In this document: in pieces, positions 7,532 to 15,093 of the stretch | How the letters are laid out: each line of letters starts with the position of its first letter | How positions within the stretch are numbered: position 1 is the stretch's first letter | NCBI GenBank assembly: GCA_025943965.1 | Contig: JAPCWD010000013.1 | Location: forward strand, 1 to 59,214 | DNA from: Synergistaceae bacterium DZ-S4 | GTDB taxonomy: Bacteria; Synergistota; Synergistia; Synergistales; Synergistaceae | Direction: 5' to 3' | DNA length: 59,214 nucleotides | The notes under the pieces: generated by a model | The model's input: only the letters and a program-made list of their open reading frames with translations | What the model was told of the DNA's origin: nothing | Databases searched by the model: none | Program-made: the position numbers and the translations under genes

Positions 7532-9342
7532 TATTTCTCCTCTGACTTCGTGACATCCATGAACGCGAGGAAGGCTTCCTGAGGTATCGAGACCCTCCCC
7601 ACCTGCTTCATGCGCTTCTTGCCCTCTTTCTGCTTTTCCAGCAGTTTCCGTTTTCTGGTTATGTCCCCCCCGTAGCACTTTGCGAGAACGTCTTTCCTGA
7701 CTGCTTTTATGTTCATCCTTACGATGACCTTTTTCCCTACCGCAGCCTGTACGGGTATCTCAAAAAGCTGCCTCGGTATGAGTTCCTTGAGCTTCCCTAC
7801 AACTGCATGCCCCCTGTGGTATGCCTGGTCAGCGTGACAGATGAAGGAGAAGGCGTCCACAGGCTCATCCTGCAGAAGAAGGTCCACCTTGACGAGGTTG
7901 GCCGTCCGGAAGCCTATGTGGTCGTAGTCGAGGGAGGCATAACCCTTTGTGCACGACTTGAGCTTGTCGTGGAAGTCGAGTATGAATTCCGCAAGCGGCA
8001 TGTCGTAAGTGAGCCTCACCCTTTCGGGCGTTATGTAGTCCATGCTGACATAAGTGCCTCTCTTGTCCTGGCAGAGCTGCATGGCGGCACCGACAAACTG
8101 TTCCGGGATAAATATCGTCAGCTTGATGAAAGGCTCCCTTATCTCCTCGGTTTTGACCTGTTCCGGGAAGTCCGAAGGCTTATGCGCCTCTATTATATCC
8201 TGATTGGTCAGCACTATCTGGTATACGACGTTGGGGGCTGTTGCGACCAGATCGACGCCGAACTCCCTGCTGAGCCTTTCCTTCGCTATCTCCATGTGGA
8301 GCAGGCCAAGGAAGCCGCAGCGGAATCCGAAGCCCAGCGCGGCGGAGTTCTCCGGTTCAAAGCTGATCGCCGAATCGTTGATCTGCAGTTTTTCAAGGGC
8401 CTCCCGCAGCTGGTTTATGTCCTCCCTTTCCACGGGGTAGAATCCGCAGAAAACGACGGGCTTCACCTTTCTGTACCCCGGCAGCGGGACCGTTGCCGGA
8501 CGCCTTGCCTCTGTGATGGTATCGCCCACGCGGGCCTCTTCTATGGACTTGACACTCGCGGCGATGTATCCGACCTCGCCCGGCCCCAGCTCCGAGACCT
8601 TGACCATGTCGGGCCTGAATATCCCTACCTCGTCAAGCTCATAGTCACGGCCTGTCGCCATAAACCTTATGTTCTTTCCGGGCTGGAGGGTGCCGTTGAC
8701 GACCCTTACATAGCAAATGACACCCTTGTAGTTGTCATATACCGAGTCAAAGATAAGGGCCTGTAGGGGGGCATCGGGATCACCCGACGGCGCGGGGACA
8801 TCACGTACTATCCGCTCAAGGAGGTCCGCTATCCCCTCTCCTGTCTTTGCGCTTACGCTGACTGCGTCGTCGGCGTTTATCCCTATGATATCCTCCAGTT
8901 CTTTTTTCACCCTGTCGGGCTGCGCCGAAGGGAGGTCTATCTTGTTGAGGACGGGGATAAGCTCGAGGTTAAGGTCTATCGCAAGGTAGCTGTTCGCGAC
9001 AGTCTGGGCCTCGACACCCTGAGCGGCGTCGACGACCAGGACGGCGCCCTCGCACGCAGCCAGTGAACGCGACACCTCGTATGTAAAATCGACGTGACCG
9101 GGAGTGTCAATGAGGTTGAGGATGTATTCCCGTCCGTCCCCGGCAGTGTAGTTCATCCTTACAGGGACAAGCTTGATTGTTATGCCGCGCTCCCGCTCAA
9201 GTTCAAGCATGTCGAGCAGCTGAGCCTTCATGTTCCTGCCGTCGATCGTACCCGTCTCCTCAAGGAGACGGTCGGCAAGCGTCGACTTGCCGTGGTTGAC
9301 GTGGGCTATTATGCTAAAATTTCGGATCTTATCGAGGATCAT
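7531..9342 (-). CDS. lepA: Elongation factor 4 (LepA) ribosomal GTPase
   Basis: LepA is a translation-associated GTPase that acts in initiation, ribosome assembly or back-translocation. The 603-aa protein has G1 AHVNHGKST near residues 13-21, IDTPGH (G3), NKIDLP (G4), EF-G-like domains and the LepA-specific C-terminus. Asn replaces the more common Asp in the AHxDHGKS motif, a tolerated variant as far as I know. The ATG at 9342 has AAGGAG at the right distance; the in-frame GTG at 9351 lies in the SD. It is transcribed from 9370-9399 and coupled to hemW. Confidence 0.96.
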   Translation of the reverse strand: MILDKIRNFSIIAHVNHGKSTLADRLLEETGTIDGRNMKAQLLDMLELERERGITIKLVPVRMNYTAGDGREYILNLIDTPGHVDFTYEVSRSLAACEGAVLVVDAAQGVEAQTVANSYLAIDLNLELIPVLNKIDLPSAQPDRVKKELEDIIGINADDAVSVSAKTGEGIADLLERIVRDVPAPSGDPDAPLQALIFDSVYDNYKGVICYVRVVNGTLQPGKNIRFMATGRDYELDEVGIFRPDMVKVSELGPGEVGYIAASVKSIEEARVGDTITEARRPATVPLPGYRKVKPVVFCGFYPVEREDINQLREALEKLQINDSAISFEPENSAALGFGFRCGFLGLLHMEIAKERLSREFGVDLVATAPNVVYQIVLTNQDIIEAHKPSDFPEQVKTEEIREPFIKLTIFIPEQFVGAAMQLCQDKRGTYVSMDYITPERVRLTYDMPLAEFILDFHDKLKSCTKGYASLDYDHIGFRTANLVKVDLLLQDEPVDAFSFICHADQAYHRGHAVVGKLKELIPRQLFEIPVQAAVGKKVIVRMNIKAVRKDVLAKCYGGDITRKRKLLEKQKEGKKRMKQVGRVSIPQEAFLAFMDVTKSEEK

Positions 9343-9369
9343 TTCTGTCACTCCTTCAGTCAGCAGTAT

Positions 9370-9399
9370 ATTCTAGCCGAAAAAGCACCTCTTTATCAA
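9370..9399 (-). promoter_or_regulatory. Promoter of lepA-hemW
   Basis: TTGATA (9399-9394) and TAGAAT (9375-9370) are 18 bases apart on the minus strand. The predicted start is near 9363, leaving a short leader with an AAGGAG SD. Confidence 0.65.
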
Positions 9400-9475
9400 T
9401 CATTCTTTTTTACGATGGAAAAATCCGTAAAAGAGTTTATCCTGTCAATATCAATTCCGAGAGGGGCAATATAGA

Positions 9476-10582
9476 TTGGACCGTATAAAACTGAACATTA
9501 CCGTATGTCTGCTGTTTCTGACACTCGCACTGCAGCTCCCGGCTTCGGCGCAGGACTGGCCGATGTTCCGCGCAAACATCCGCAGGACCGGGAATGCCGC
9601 CGACATTGCCGCCGGCGCAGATCTCGCCGGGAGAAAGGACTGGACCGTAAAGATCCCCGATGCCGTCAGGTCTTCGCCTGCGATCTTCAACGATTCGATA
9701 ATATTCGGATCCAATAACGGCAACATCTACTCAATGGATCTTTATTCCGGAAAGATCAAATGGACCTTCCCCACAGGCAACTGGGTCGTATCCTCCCCCG
9801 CCATAGCTGACGGCAAAGTTTTCGCAGGGAGCTACGACAGCAGGATGTACTGCCTGGACGCAGATACCGGGAAGATGATATGGAAATTCACGACTCACAA
9901 CAGCATACATTCCTCCCCGGCAGTCGCTGACGGAATCGTCTACTTCGGCTCAAACGACGGCTTTGTCTATGCCGTTGACATAAAGACAGGCTGGCAGAAG
10001 TGGAGGTACAAGACGGAGCGGGCGGTGCAGGGATCCCCTGCTGTATCCGGGGGAGTGGTCTATGTCGGCAACGATGAGGGCAAGCTCTTCGCCCTGGATG
10101 CCGCCTCCGGAAAGCTAAGGTGGCGTGCCGTAGTCGGAGGACCGATAGTTTCCGCGCCTGCCGTTAAAGACGGCCATCTCTACTTCACAAGCCAGGACGG
10201 GAAGATCTACTGCGCGAGGATCAAGCATCAGGCGGTCATATGGAACTATGACTCAAAGGCGCAGATCGAGACCTCCCCCCTTGTCGAGGACGGAAGGGTA
10301 GTATTCGGCAACATCAGGGGGTGGGTCACCTCGCTTGACGCGCTTACCGGATCACCGGTCTGGAAATACAAGGCCAATGAGTCCGTCTACTCATCCCCGG
10401 CCGCGTTTTCAGGGAAGATTTTCTTCGGGACCAACAGCGACGTCCTGGTCTGCCTTGACGGAAAGACAGGCAGCGTAGTCTGGAGGGCCCCCTTCAACGC
10501 CGACGTACTGACCTCACCCGCAATAGCAGGGGACAGGATAGTGGTTGCTGGGGCGGATGGTAAGGTTTGCACCCTACAATAG
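9476..10582 (+). CDS. Secreted PQQ-type beta-propeller repeat protein
   Basis: A 368-aa exported protein. A signal peptide (about 1-25, ending LPASA) precedes eight repeats of about 40 residues of the form S-S/A-P-A-x-x-x-G-x-V/I-x-F-G-x-x-x-G-x-x-Y/F-x-x-D-x-x-T/S-G-x-x-x-W, an eight-bladed propeller. There is no lipobox, so it differs from the BamB lipoprotein of the barrel-assembly complex, though a scaffold role at the outer membrane is possible. No quinone-enzyme catalytic residues are evident. The start is TTG behind GAGAGGGG. It stands alone on the plus strand, divergent from lepA, and is followed directly by repeat elements. Confidence 0.75.
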   Translation: MDRIKLNITVCLLFLTLALQLPASAQDWPMFRANIRRTGNAADIAAGADLAGRKDWTVKIPDAVRSSPAIFNDSIIFGSNNGNIYSMDLYSGKIKWTFPTGNWVVSSPAIADGKVFAGSYDSRMYCLDADTGKMIWKFTTHNSIHSSPAVADGIVYFGSNDGFVYAVDIKTGWQKWRYKTERAVQGSPAVSGGVVYVGNDEGKLFALDAASGKLRWRAVVGGPIVSAPAVKDGHLYFTSQDGKIYCARIKHQAVIWNYDSKAQIETSPLVEDGRVVFGNIRGWVTSLDALTGSPVWKYKANESVYSSPAAFSGKIFFGTNSDVLVCLDGKTGSVVWRAPFNADVLTSPAIAGDRIVVAGADGKVCTLQ

Positions 10583-10583
10583 G

Positions 10584-10711
10584 GCAATTGGGATTTATAG
10601 CGGCGCTAACTTAGCAAAGCTTGCGGAGCCACACTTCGACGTATTGATATACGCCTTTGTGTGACTCCGCTGCGCGTTGCGTCGTTATCACTCGCTCTAA
10701 ATCCCAATTGC
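10584..10711. repeat. 128-bp palindromic repeat, copy 2 (GGATTTA-ended type, complete)
   Basis: The element starts GCAATTGGGATTTA and ends with its exact reverse complement. The arms remain largely complementary to the centre, where GAGCCACAC faces GTGTGACTC around CGTATTGATATACG. The length equals copy 1, but the terminal inverted repeat differs from GGGGCA-type copies at both ends in step. It begins 2 bases after the stop of the propeller gene. It is non-coding. Confidence 0.88.
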
Positions 10712-10712
10712 G

Positions 10713-10842
10713 GCAATTTGGGGCATCTCGAATCCCTAGCTTAGCAACATTTGCGGACTCTCGCTTAGACGTATGCCCAATACGCCTTCGCGAGGGTCCA
10801 CTGCATGTTGCGTCGCTATCATCTCCGATCTGCCCCAATTGC
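10713..10842. repeat. 130-bp palindromic repeat, copy 3 (GGGGCA-ended type)
   Basis: This lies one base after copy 2. It starts GCAATTTGGGGCA (one extra T) and ends TGCCCCAATTGC; the stretch TGTTGCGTCGCTATCATC and the following bases to the end are identical to copy 1. Near the apex GGACTCTCGC faces GCGAGGGTCC, and the loop is CGTATGCCCAATACG. The apex pairs differ from copy 2 but pairing is kept. Confidence 0.88.
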
Positions 10843-10891
10843 GGCTGGCAGAGCTGGCTTTGGAAGGCTGGCGGCCAGGTCGCCCGCCGGG

Positions 10892-10982
10892 GAATTTGCA
10901 GCCTCCTGGCTGCGGTGAATTCGCATCCTTCGGCCGCTGGAGAATTTGCTCGCTCCGCAGCGTTTCTCAGCTGCAAATTCTC
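10892..10982. repeat. Nested inverted repeats around GAATTTGC
   Basis: GAATTTGCAGC (10892-10902) has its exact reverse complement at 10970-10980, and GAGAATTTGC (10940-10949) has its reverse complement at 10973-10982. A further CCGCAATTCCCC follows near 11000-11010. The two left arms compete for one right arm. The stretch is GC-rich and non-coding and resembles a second palindromic repeat family. Confidence 0.6.
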
Positions 10983-11002
10983 CGCGGCATGACCCACGCC
11001 GC

Positions 11003-11035
11003 AATTCCCCGACCCTGCCCCTTGGCCACTACGAC
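11003..11035. repeat. GC-rich module matching 407-437 in inverted orientation
   Basis: The minus strand here reads GTCGTAGTGGCCAAGGGG and ends GGGGAATT, matching the module of the first island with about one mismatch in five bases by eye. Together with copies 2 and 3 it makes the second repeat island a rearranged relative of the first. Confidence 0.55.
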
Positions 11036-11037
11036 CG

Positions 11038-11075
11038 TTTGACGACAGTTTGACCACGTTTGACGATTGTTTGAC
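11038..11075. repeat. Four TTTGAC direct repeats in helical phase
   Basis: TTTGAC starts at 11038, 11049, 11059 and 11070, spaced 11, 10 and 11 bases, i.e. one DNA turn each, with GTTTGACSAY as the looser consensus. Such phasing places every copy on the same face of the helix, as in iterons or regulator arrays. It sits between the 3' ends of two convergent genes, 7 bases beyond the stop of the M20 hydrolase, so a promoter role is unlikely. Confidence 0.7.
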
Positions 11076-11081
11076 GGTATA

Positions 11082-12377
11082 TTACGACCGCTCAGCCGTT
11101 TTTTTGCCATTCAGCAAAAAAACAGTCCTGTAAAGCACTCCCAGTGCTATGCCCATCGCGTTCTCGTCGAAGTCGAAATGATCGTTGTGGTGGCCTGCTT
11201 TTGTGTCTGCTCCGATGCCTATATAGGTGGCTTTGCCGCCCCTCTCCTGTACCCTTTTCATCAGCCAGCAGGCGTCGTCGCTTCCGGCCATCGGCTGTAT
11301 CAGTTCTCTCCTGTTTACTCCCCTTACTTTGGCTGCGGCTTCCATTACGGTCCGGGCCAGATCGGGGTCGCTGCTTGCGCTTATGGCCTCACCGCACTTC
11401 CGGGTGGTCAGTTTTACATCGTACATCTCGGCAGCGCCGTTCAGGATCCTCATGACTGCCCGGTATATGTAGAGAGCGGCATCTTCAGTCGCTCCCCTTG
11501 TCTCTATCTTCATGTGCGCGTTTGGGGGGACGACGTTTCTGCCGTCTCCGGCATTAAGCACACCGACGTTGGTCCTGACAAGGCCGTCTGAAGAGGGCGG
11601 GATGCCGTGGATGCTGAGCGCGGCGGAGGCGGCGGCCAGAAGGGCGTTTCTCCCCTTCTGGGGTTCGGCGCCTGCATGGGCACCGACACCTTTGTAGTCA
11701 GCATCGATCTTTGTCGAGTACAGAAACCCGTCAGTCCCTCCGAAGACTGTCCCGGTCGGATTGCCGAGTCCGAGGTGCAGCGTCAGGAAATAGTCGGCGT
11801 CATCGACTGACCCGGCCTTCAGGAATGCGTATCCGCCCCTCGCGCCCTCCTCCGCAGGCTGGAAGATGAAGCGTATTTTTCCTCTGAGAGAGTCTCTTTC
11901 GGCTGAAATGACCTCTGCCAGGGTCATCCCTACAGCGGCATGGCCGTCATGCGCACAGGCATGCATGCTGCCGTTGTTCACCGACCTGAAACCGCAGATG
12001 ACCGGCAAATGCTCCGGATCCTCCGTCTCTGTGGTATCCACGCTGTCAATGTCAAAACGTATCGCAGTCAATGGTCCGGGTCTTCTTGTCTCTATCTCAG
12101 CAACAAGGCCGGTCAGCCCCTTCATTTTTTTTATGAGATCCGGGGAAGCTCCCTGCCGGATGGCTCTCTCTGTCTGAGCTTCGGTATCCGCTCCGCGTCC
12201 CATTACGTATTCGGGATCGACGAGATCACCGGCGAAGCGGATATCCATTCCGGCACCGGCCAGCGCTTCAGCTATCTTCGATGTAGTCCTGAATTCAGCC
12301 CATCCTGTTTCAGGGTACCTGTGGAGATCCCGTCTCCTCTCCACCATTCTGGCCAATGTCATTTCTTCTGAGTACAT
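11082..12377 (-). CDS. M20-family amidohydrolase, AbgA-like
   Basis: A 431-aa zinc peptidase/amidase resembling AbgA, one subunit of E. coli p-aminobenzoyl-glutamate hydrolase, along its whole length. Probable metal ligands include Cys141 and His143 (MHACAHDGH), Glu177/178 (QPAEEG), His201 and a C-terminal AGHHNDHFDFDE. No AbgB partner is present. It lies 36 nt behind lysA in the same direction, so a role in amino-acid acyl-group removal, such as an N-acyl diaminopimelate or lysine derivative, is possible but unproven. The ATG has GGGGAGG before it. Confidence 0.82.
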   Translation of the reverse strand: MYSEEMTLARMVERRRDLHRYPETGWAEFRTTSKIAEALAGAGMDIRFAGDLVDPEYVMGRGADTEAQTERAIRQGASPDLIKKMKGLTGLVAEIETRRPGPLTAIRFDIDSVDTTETEDPEHLPVICGFRSVNNGSMHACAHDGHAAVGMTLAEVISAERDSLRGKIRFIFQPAEEGARGGYAFLKAGSVDDADYFLTLHLGLGNPTGTVFGGTDGFLYSTKIDADYKGVGAHAGAEPQKGRNALLAAASAALSIHGIPPSSDGLVRTNVGVLNAGDGRNVVPPNAHMKIETRGATEDAALYIYRAVMRILNGAAEMYDVKLTTRKCGEAISASSDPDLARTVMEAAAKVRGVNRRELIQPMAGSDDACWLMKRVQERGGKATYIGIGADTKAGHHNDHFDFDENAMGIALGVLYRTVFLLNGKKTAERS

Positions 12378-12413
12378 GGTGTGCCTCCCCTGTCAGTGAT
12401 GTTCGGCGAACGG

Positions 12414-13628
12414 TCAGAAGTTCGCCATGAGGCTTTCGAGCGTATCCGCCTTACGGATGAGCCTCTCGGCCCCGTCCTCTGAAATAAGGACCTCTGCCGG
12501 GCGGAGTCTGCAGTTGTAGTTCGACGCCATTGAATAGCCGTATGCCCCGGCGTTCTTCACAGCGATGATGTCGCCTTCGGAAACGGGACCGATCTCCCTG
12601 TCGGAGGCCAGGATGTCACCGCTCTCGCATATGTTCCCCACTATCGTGGCCTCTGTCATGCCGTTCTCCGGTCTGTCGGAGGAGAGCACTTCTATCTCGT
12701 GGTACGAGCCGTAGAGCACAGGCCTCATCAGCACGTTGAAGCCTATGTCGGTGCCGACGTAGCATTTGCCGTAATTCGTCTTGACGGCATGTACGGTCCC
12801 GAGCAGGACTCCGCATTCGGCCGATATGTACCTGCCGGGTTCGCATTTGAAGCGTACCTCTTTATTGTCGTATTTCTGAAGGAAGGAGTCGATCTTCTCA
12901 AACATCATGCGGGCCAGCTCAGCGAGGTCAAGTCTCTTTTCTCCGGACCTGTACGGAACGCCGAAACCTCCCCCGAAATCGATGAATTCGAGGCCCGGGA
13001 AGTGCTCGGCTGCCATATCAAGGAGCGACCCCGCTGCATCGACATAGGGGGCCGGCTCAAGGAAAAGGGAGCCTATGTGCTGGTTTATGCCAGCCAGTCT
13101 AAGGCTGTATCTTTCAAGTATCTTTTTTACCTCCGGGCAGAATTCCCGCTGTACGCCGAATTTTGTATTATGGCCGGCCGTGATGACCTTGTCGCAGTGT
13201 CCGGCCCCGGTCCCGGGGTTGAACCTTACAGCGACTCTGCTCCCGGGAGATATCATGCCGAACTGTTCAAGCTGGGAGAGCGAATCTACGCTGACGAGTA
13301 TCCCTCTCTCGATACAGCAGCTCATCTCTTCACGTGAGACGTTGTTTCCTATGTAGAAGATCTCTTTGGCGCCGAATCCGGATCTTTCCAGGACAAATAT
13401 TTCACCGGGCGACATCGCATCTGCACTCAGCCCCTCCCCGCGAATGATCTTCAAAAGCGACGGGTTCGTGTTGGCCTTGACGGAATAACTGGGTGTGATC
13501 CTTCCGCGGAATGCAGTGAGCAGATCACGGCACCTCTCCCGCAGGATCTTTTCGCTGTAAACGTAAAGAGGGCTGCCGTATCTGCCGAGCAATTCCTGTG
13601 CTGTTTCAAGGTTTATAAACACATCCAT
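12414..13628 (-). CDS. lysA: Diaminopimelate decarboxylase
   Basis: LysA decarboxylates meso-diaminopimelate to L-lysine, the last step of lysine synthesis. The 404-aa protein is an alanine-racemase-fold PLP enzyme. The PLP lysine is Lys51 in YSVKANTNP; HIGS and GGGFG motifs follow, and the catalytic CESGD lies near the C-terminus. The ATG at 13628 was preferred to an adjoining in-frame GTG; no strong SD is visible for either. Repeated TGTCC/GGACA motifs lie upstream (13666-13737). Confidence 0.95.
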   Translation of the reverse strand: MDVFINLETAQELLGRYGSPLYVYSEKILRERCRDLLTAFRGRITPSYSVKANTNPSLLKIIRGEGLSADAMSPGEIFVLERSGFGAKEIFYIGNNVSREEMSCCIERGILVSVDSLSQLEQFGMISPGSRVAVRFNPGTGAGHCDKVITAGHNTKFGVQREFCPEVKKILERYSLRLAGINQHIGSLFLEPAPYVDAAGSLLDMAAEHFPGLEFIDFGGGFGVPYRSGEKRLDLAELARMMFEKIDSFLQKYDNKEVRFKCEPGRYISAECGVLLGTVHAVKTNYGKCYVGTDIGFNVLMRPVLYGSYHEIEVLSSDRPENGMTEATIVGNICESGDILASDREIGPVSEGDIIAVKNAGAYGYSMASNYNCRLRPAEVLISEDGAERLIRKADTLESLMANF

Positions 13629-13665
13629 CACTCACTTTTCCGATTATTTTCGCATTTATAGCGCA

Positions 13666-13737
13666 TGTCCCCAAAAACTTGGTTTTCTGGGACATTATCT
13701 ATCGTTGTCCAACCGCCATTGTCCAACCGCTTCGGAC
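13666..13737. promoter_or_regulatory. Cluster of TGTCC/GGACA half-sites upstream of lysA
   Basis: Five TGTCC/GGACA motifs occur in 72 bases. TGTCCCC and GGGACA form an inverted repeat (13666-13694, 11 of 13 positions paired, 3-base loop). TTGTCCAACCGC then occurs twice in direct orientation (13705-13716 and 13719-13730), and GGACA follows at 13733-13737. The region lies between the malic enzyme stop and the lysA start. It could be an operator array, an attenuator or repeat debris. Confidence 0.45.
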
Positions 13738-13747
13738 AAAAATATAT

Positions 13748-14923
13748 TTATATCCTTGCGACGCCGCTTTCCCTTGCAGCCTGTGCCACTGCCACTGCGA
13801 CAGCCTTGCCGACTCTCGGGTCAAAAGCAGCCGGGATGATGTAATCGGCTGAGAGTTCTTCGTCCGGGATAAGACCTGCGAGGGCTCTTGAAGCCGCTAT
13901 CTTCATAGCGTCATTTATGTCGCCGGCCCGTACGTCGAATGTCCCCCTGAATATCCCGGGAAAGGCCAAAACGTTGTTTATCTGGTTTGGAAAATCGCTT
14001 CTTCCTGTTGCTATCACTGCGGCACCAGCTTCTCTTGCCTCATCCGGGAAAATTTCCGGAGTAGGATTGGCGCAGGCAAAAACGATCGCCTTGTCGGACA
14101 TTGACCGGACCATTTCTTGTGTAACTGTCCCGGGAGCCGAGACACCGATAAAAATATCAGCCCCTGTCATAGCATCCGCCAAAGTCCCCTTTTTCCCGGA
14201 CCTGTTGGTTTTTTGGGCCATTTCATTTTTTATCCAGTTCATGCCGTTTGCTCTGCCTTCGTAAATGATCCCCGCGCGGTCACACAAAGTTATGTCAGGA
14301 AAACCGTCGCTTAAAAGGAGCCTGGTAATTGAGATGCTCGCCGCTCCGGCACCGTTGACCACTATTTTGACGTTCTCCTTCTTTTTCCCGACCACTTTAA
14401 GGGCATTGACCAGTCCGGCGAGTGTGATCACCGCTGTCCCGTGCTGGTCATCATGGAATATCGGGATGTCGCATCTCTCTTTGAGTTTTTTTTCTATTTC
14501 AAAACAGCGCGGTGCCGATATATCTTCGAGGTTGACGCCGCCGAAACTTCCTGAGATGAGCGCAATAGTATCAACGATCTCATCGACGTCTTTGCTTCTG
14601 ATACAGAGGGGAAAGGCATCTACATCACCAAACGATTTGAAAAGGACACATTTGCCCTCCATTACCGGCATTCCAGCTTCGGGACCGATGTCTCCCAGGC
14701 CGAGGACTGCTGTTCCGTCAGTTACGACCAGGCAGAGGTTATGACGCCTTGTCAATTCATAACTTTTACTTATGTCCTTCTGGATCTCGAGACACGGCTG
14801 CGCGACCCCAGGCGTGTAGGCAAGGGATAGATCTTCCTTCGTTTTTACAGGAACTGTAGAAATTACCTCGATCTTTCCTTTCCACTTTTCATGAAGCTTT
14901 AAGGATTCTAATGCGTAGTCCAT
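13748..14923 (-). CDS. NAD(P)-dependent malic enzyme
   Basis: The enzyme oxidatively decarboxylates malate to pyruvate. The 391-aa short bacterial form shows the catalytic Tyr in SLAYTPGVAQP, the metal and substrate block LGLGDIGPEAGMPVMEGK, the FHDDQHGTA motif and a Rossmann stretch VVNGAGAASISITRLL. It supplies pyruvate and reducing equivalents in the cytoplasm. The ATG at 14923 is well spaced from AAAGG; the ORF-initial ATG at 14935 touches that SD. It stands apart from asd, whose terminator lies in front of it. Confidence 0.93.
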   Translation of the reverse strand: MDYALESLKLHEKWKGKIEVISTVPVKTKEDLSLAYTPGVAQPCLEIQKDISKSYELTRRHNLCLVVTDGTAVLGLGDIGPEAGMPVMEGKCVLFKSFGDVDAFPLCIRSKDVDEIVDTIALISGSFGGVNLEDISAPRCFEIEKKLKERCDIPIFHDDQHGTAVITLAGLVNALKVVGKKKENVKIVVNGAGAASISITRLLLSDGFPDITLCDRAGIIYEGRANGMNWIKNEMAQKTNRSGKKGTLADAMTGADIFIGVSAPGTVTQEMVRSMSDKAIVFACANPTPEIFPDEAREAGAAVIATGRSDFPNQINNVLAFPGIFRGTFDVRAGDINDAMKIAASRALAGLIPDEELSADYIIPAAFDPRVGKAVAVAVAQAARESGVARI

Positions 14924-15023
14924 GATAATATTCATCCTTTCTTTAATGAAACAGCTTCCCTTTTTAATATTACTACTTCTTCAGACAAGACGCTATCCGG
15001 AGACAGCAAAAAGAAATAAGCAG

Positions 15024-15059
15024 AAAAAAGAGGCCCTCTTCCTGAGCGAAGAAGGACCT
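15024..15059 (-). terminator. Terminator of the thrC-thrB-lysC-asd operon
   Basis: On the minus strand AGGTCCTTCTT and GGAAGAGGGCCT form an imperfect stem, followed by a run of six T (15029-15024). It lies 35 nt after the asd stop codon, so it closes the thr/lys operon before the malic enzyme gene. Confidence 0.65.
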
Positions 15060-15093
15060 GTCTGTATTCGTCCTGCTTTAAGTTCCGGGTATG

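Noticed and set aside
7807..8766. 319-codon plus-strand ORF opposite lepA
   Set aside because: It is an antisense shadow of a conserved gene: low-complexity composition, no SD, no known domain.
10611..11057. 148-codon minus-strand and 111-codon plus-strand ORFs in the second repeat island
   Set aside because: They span the palindromic repeats and the TTTGAC array; the amino-acid repeats merely mirror the DNA repeats.
13629..13747. Lysine riboswitch upstream of lysA
   Set aside because: The gap is too short for an L-box and none of its conserved motifs are seen; short TGTCC repeats explain the structure better.
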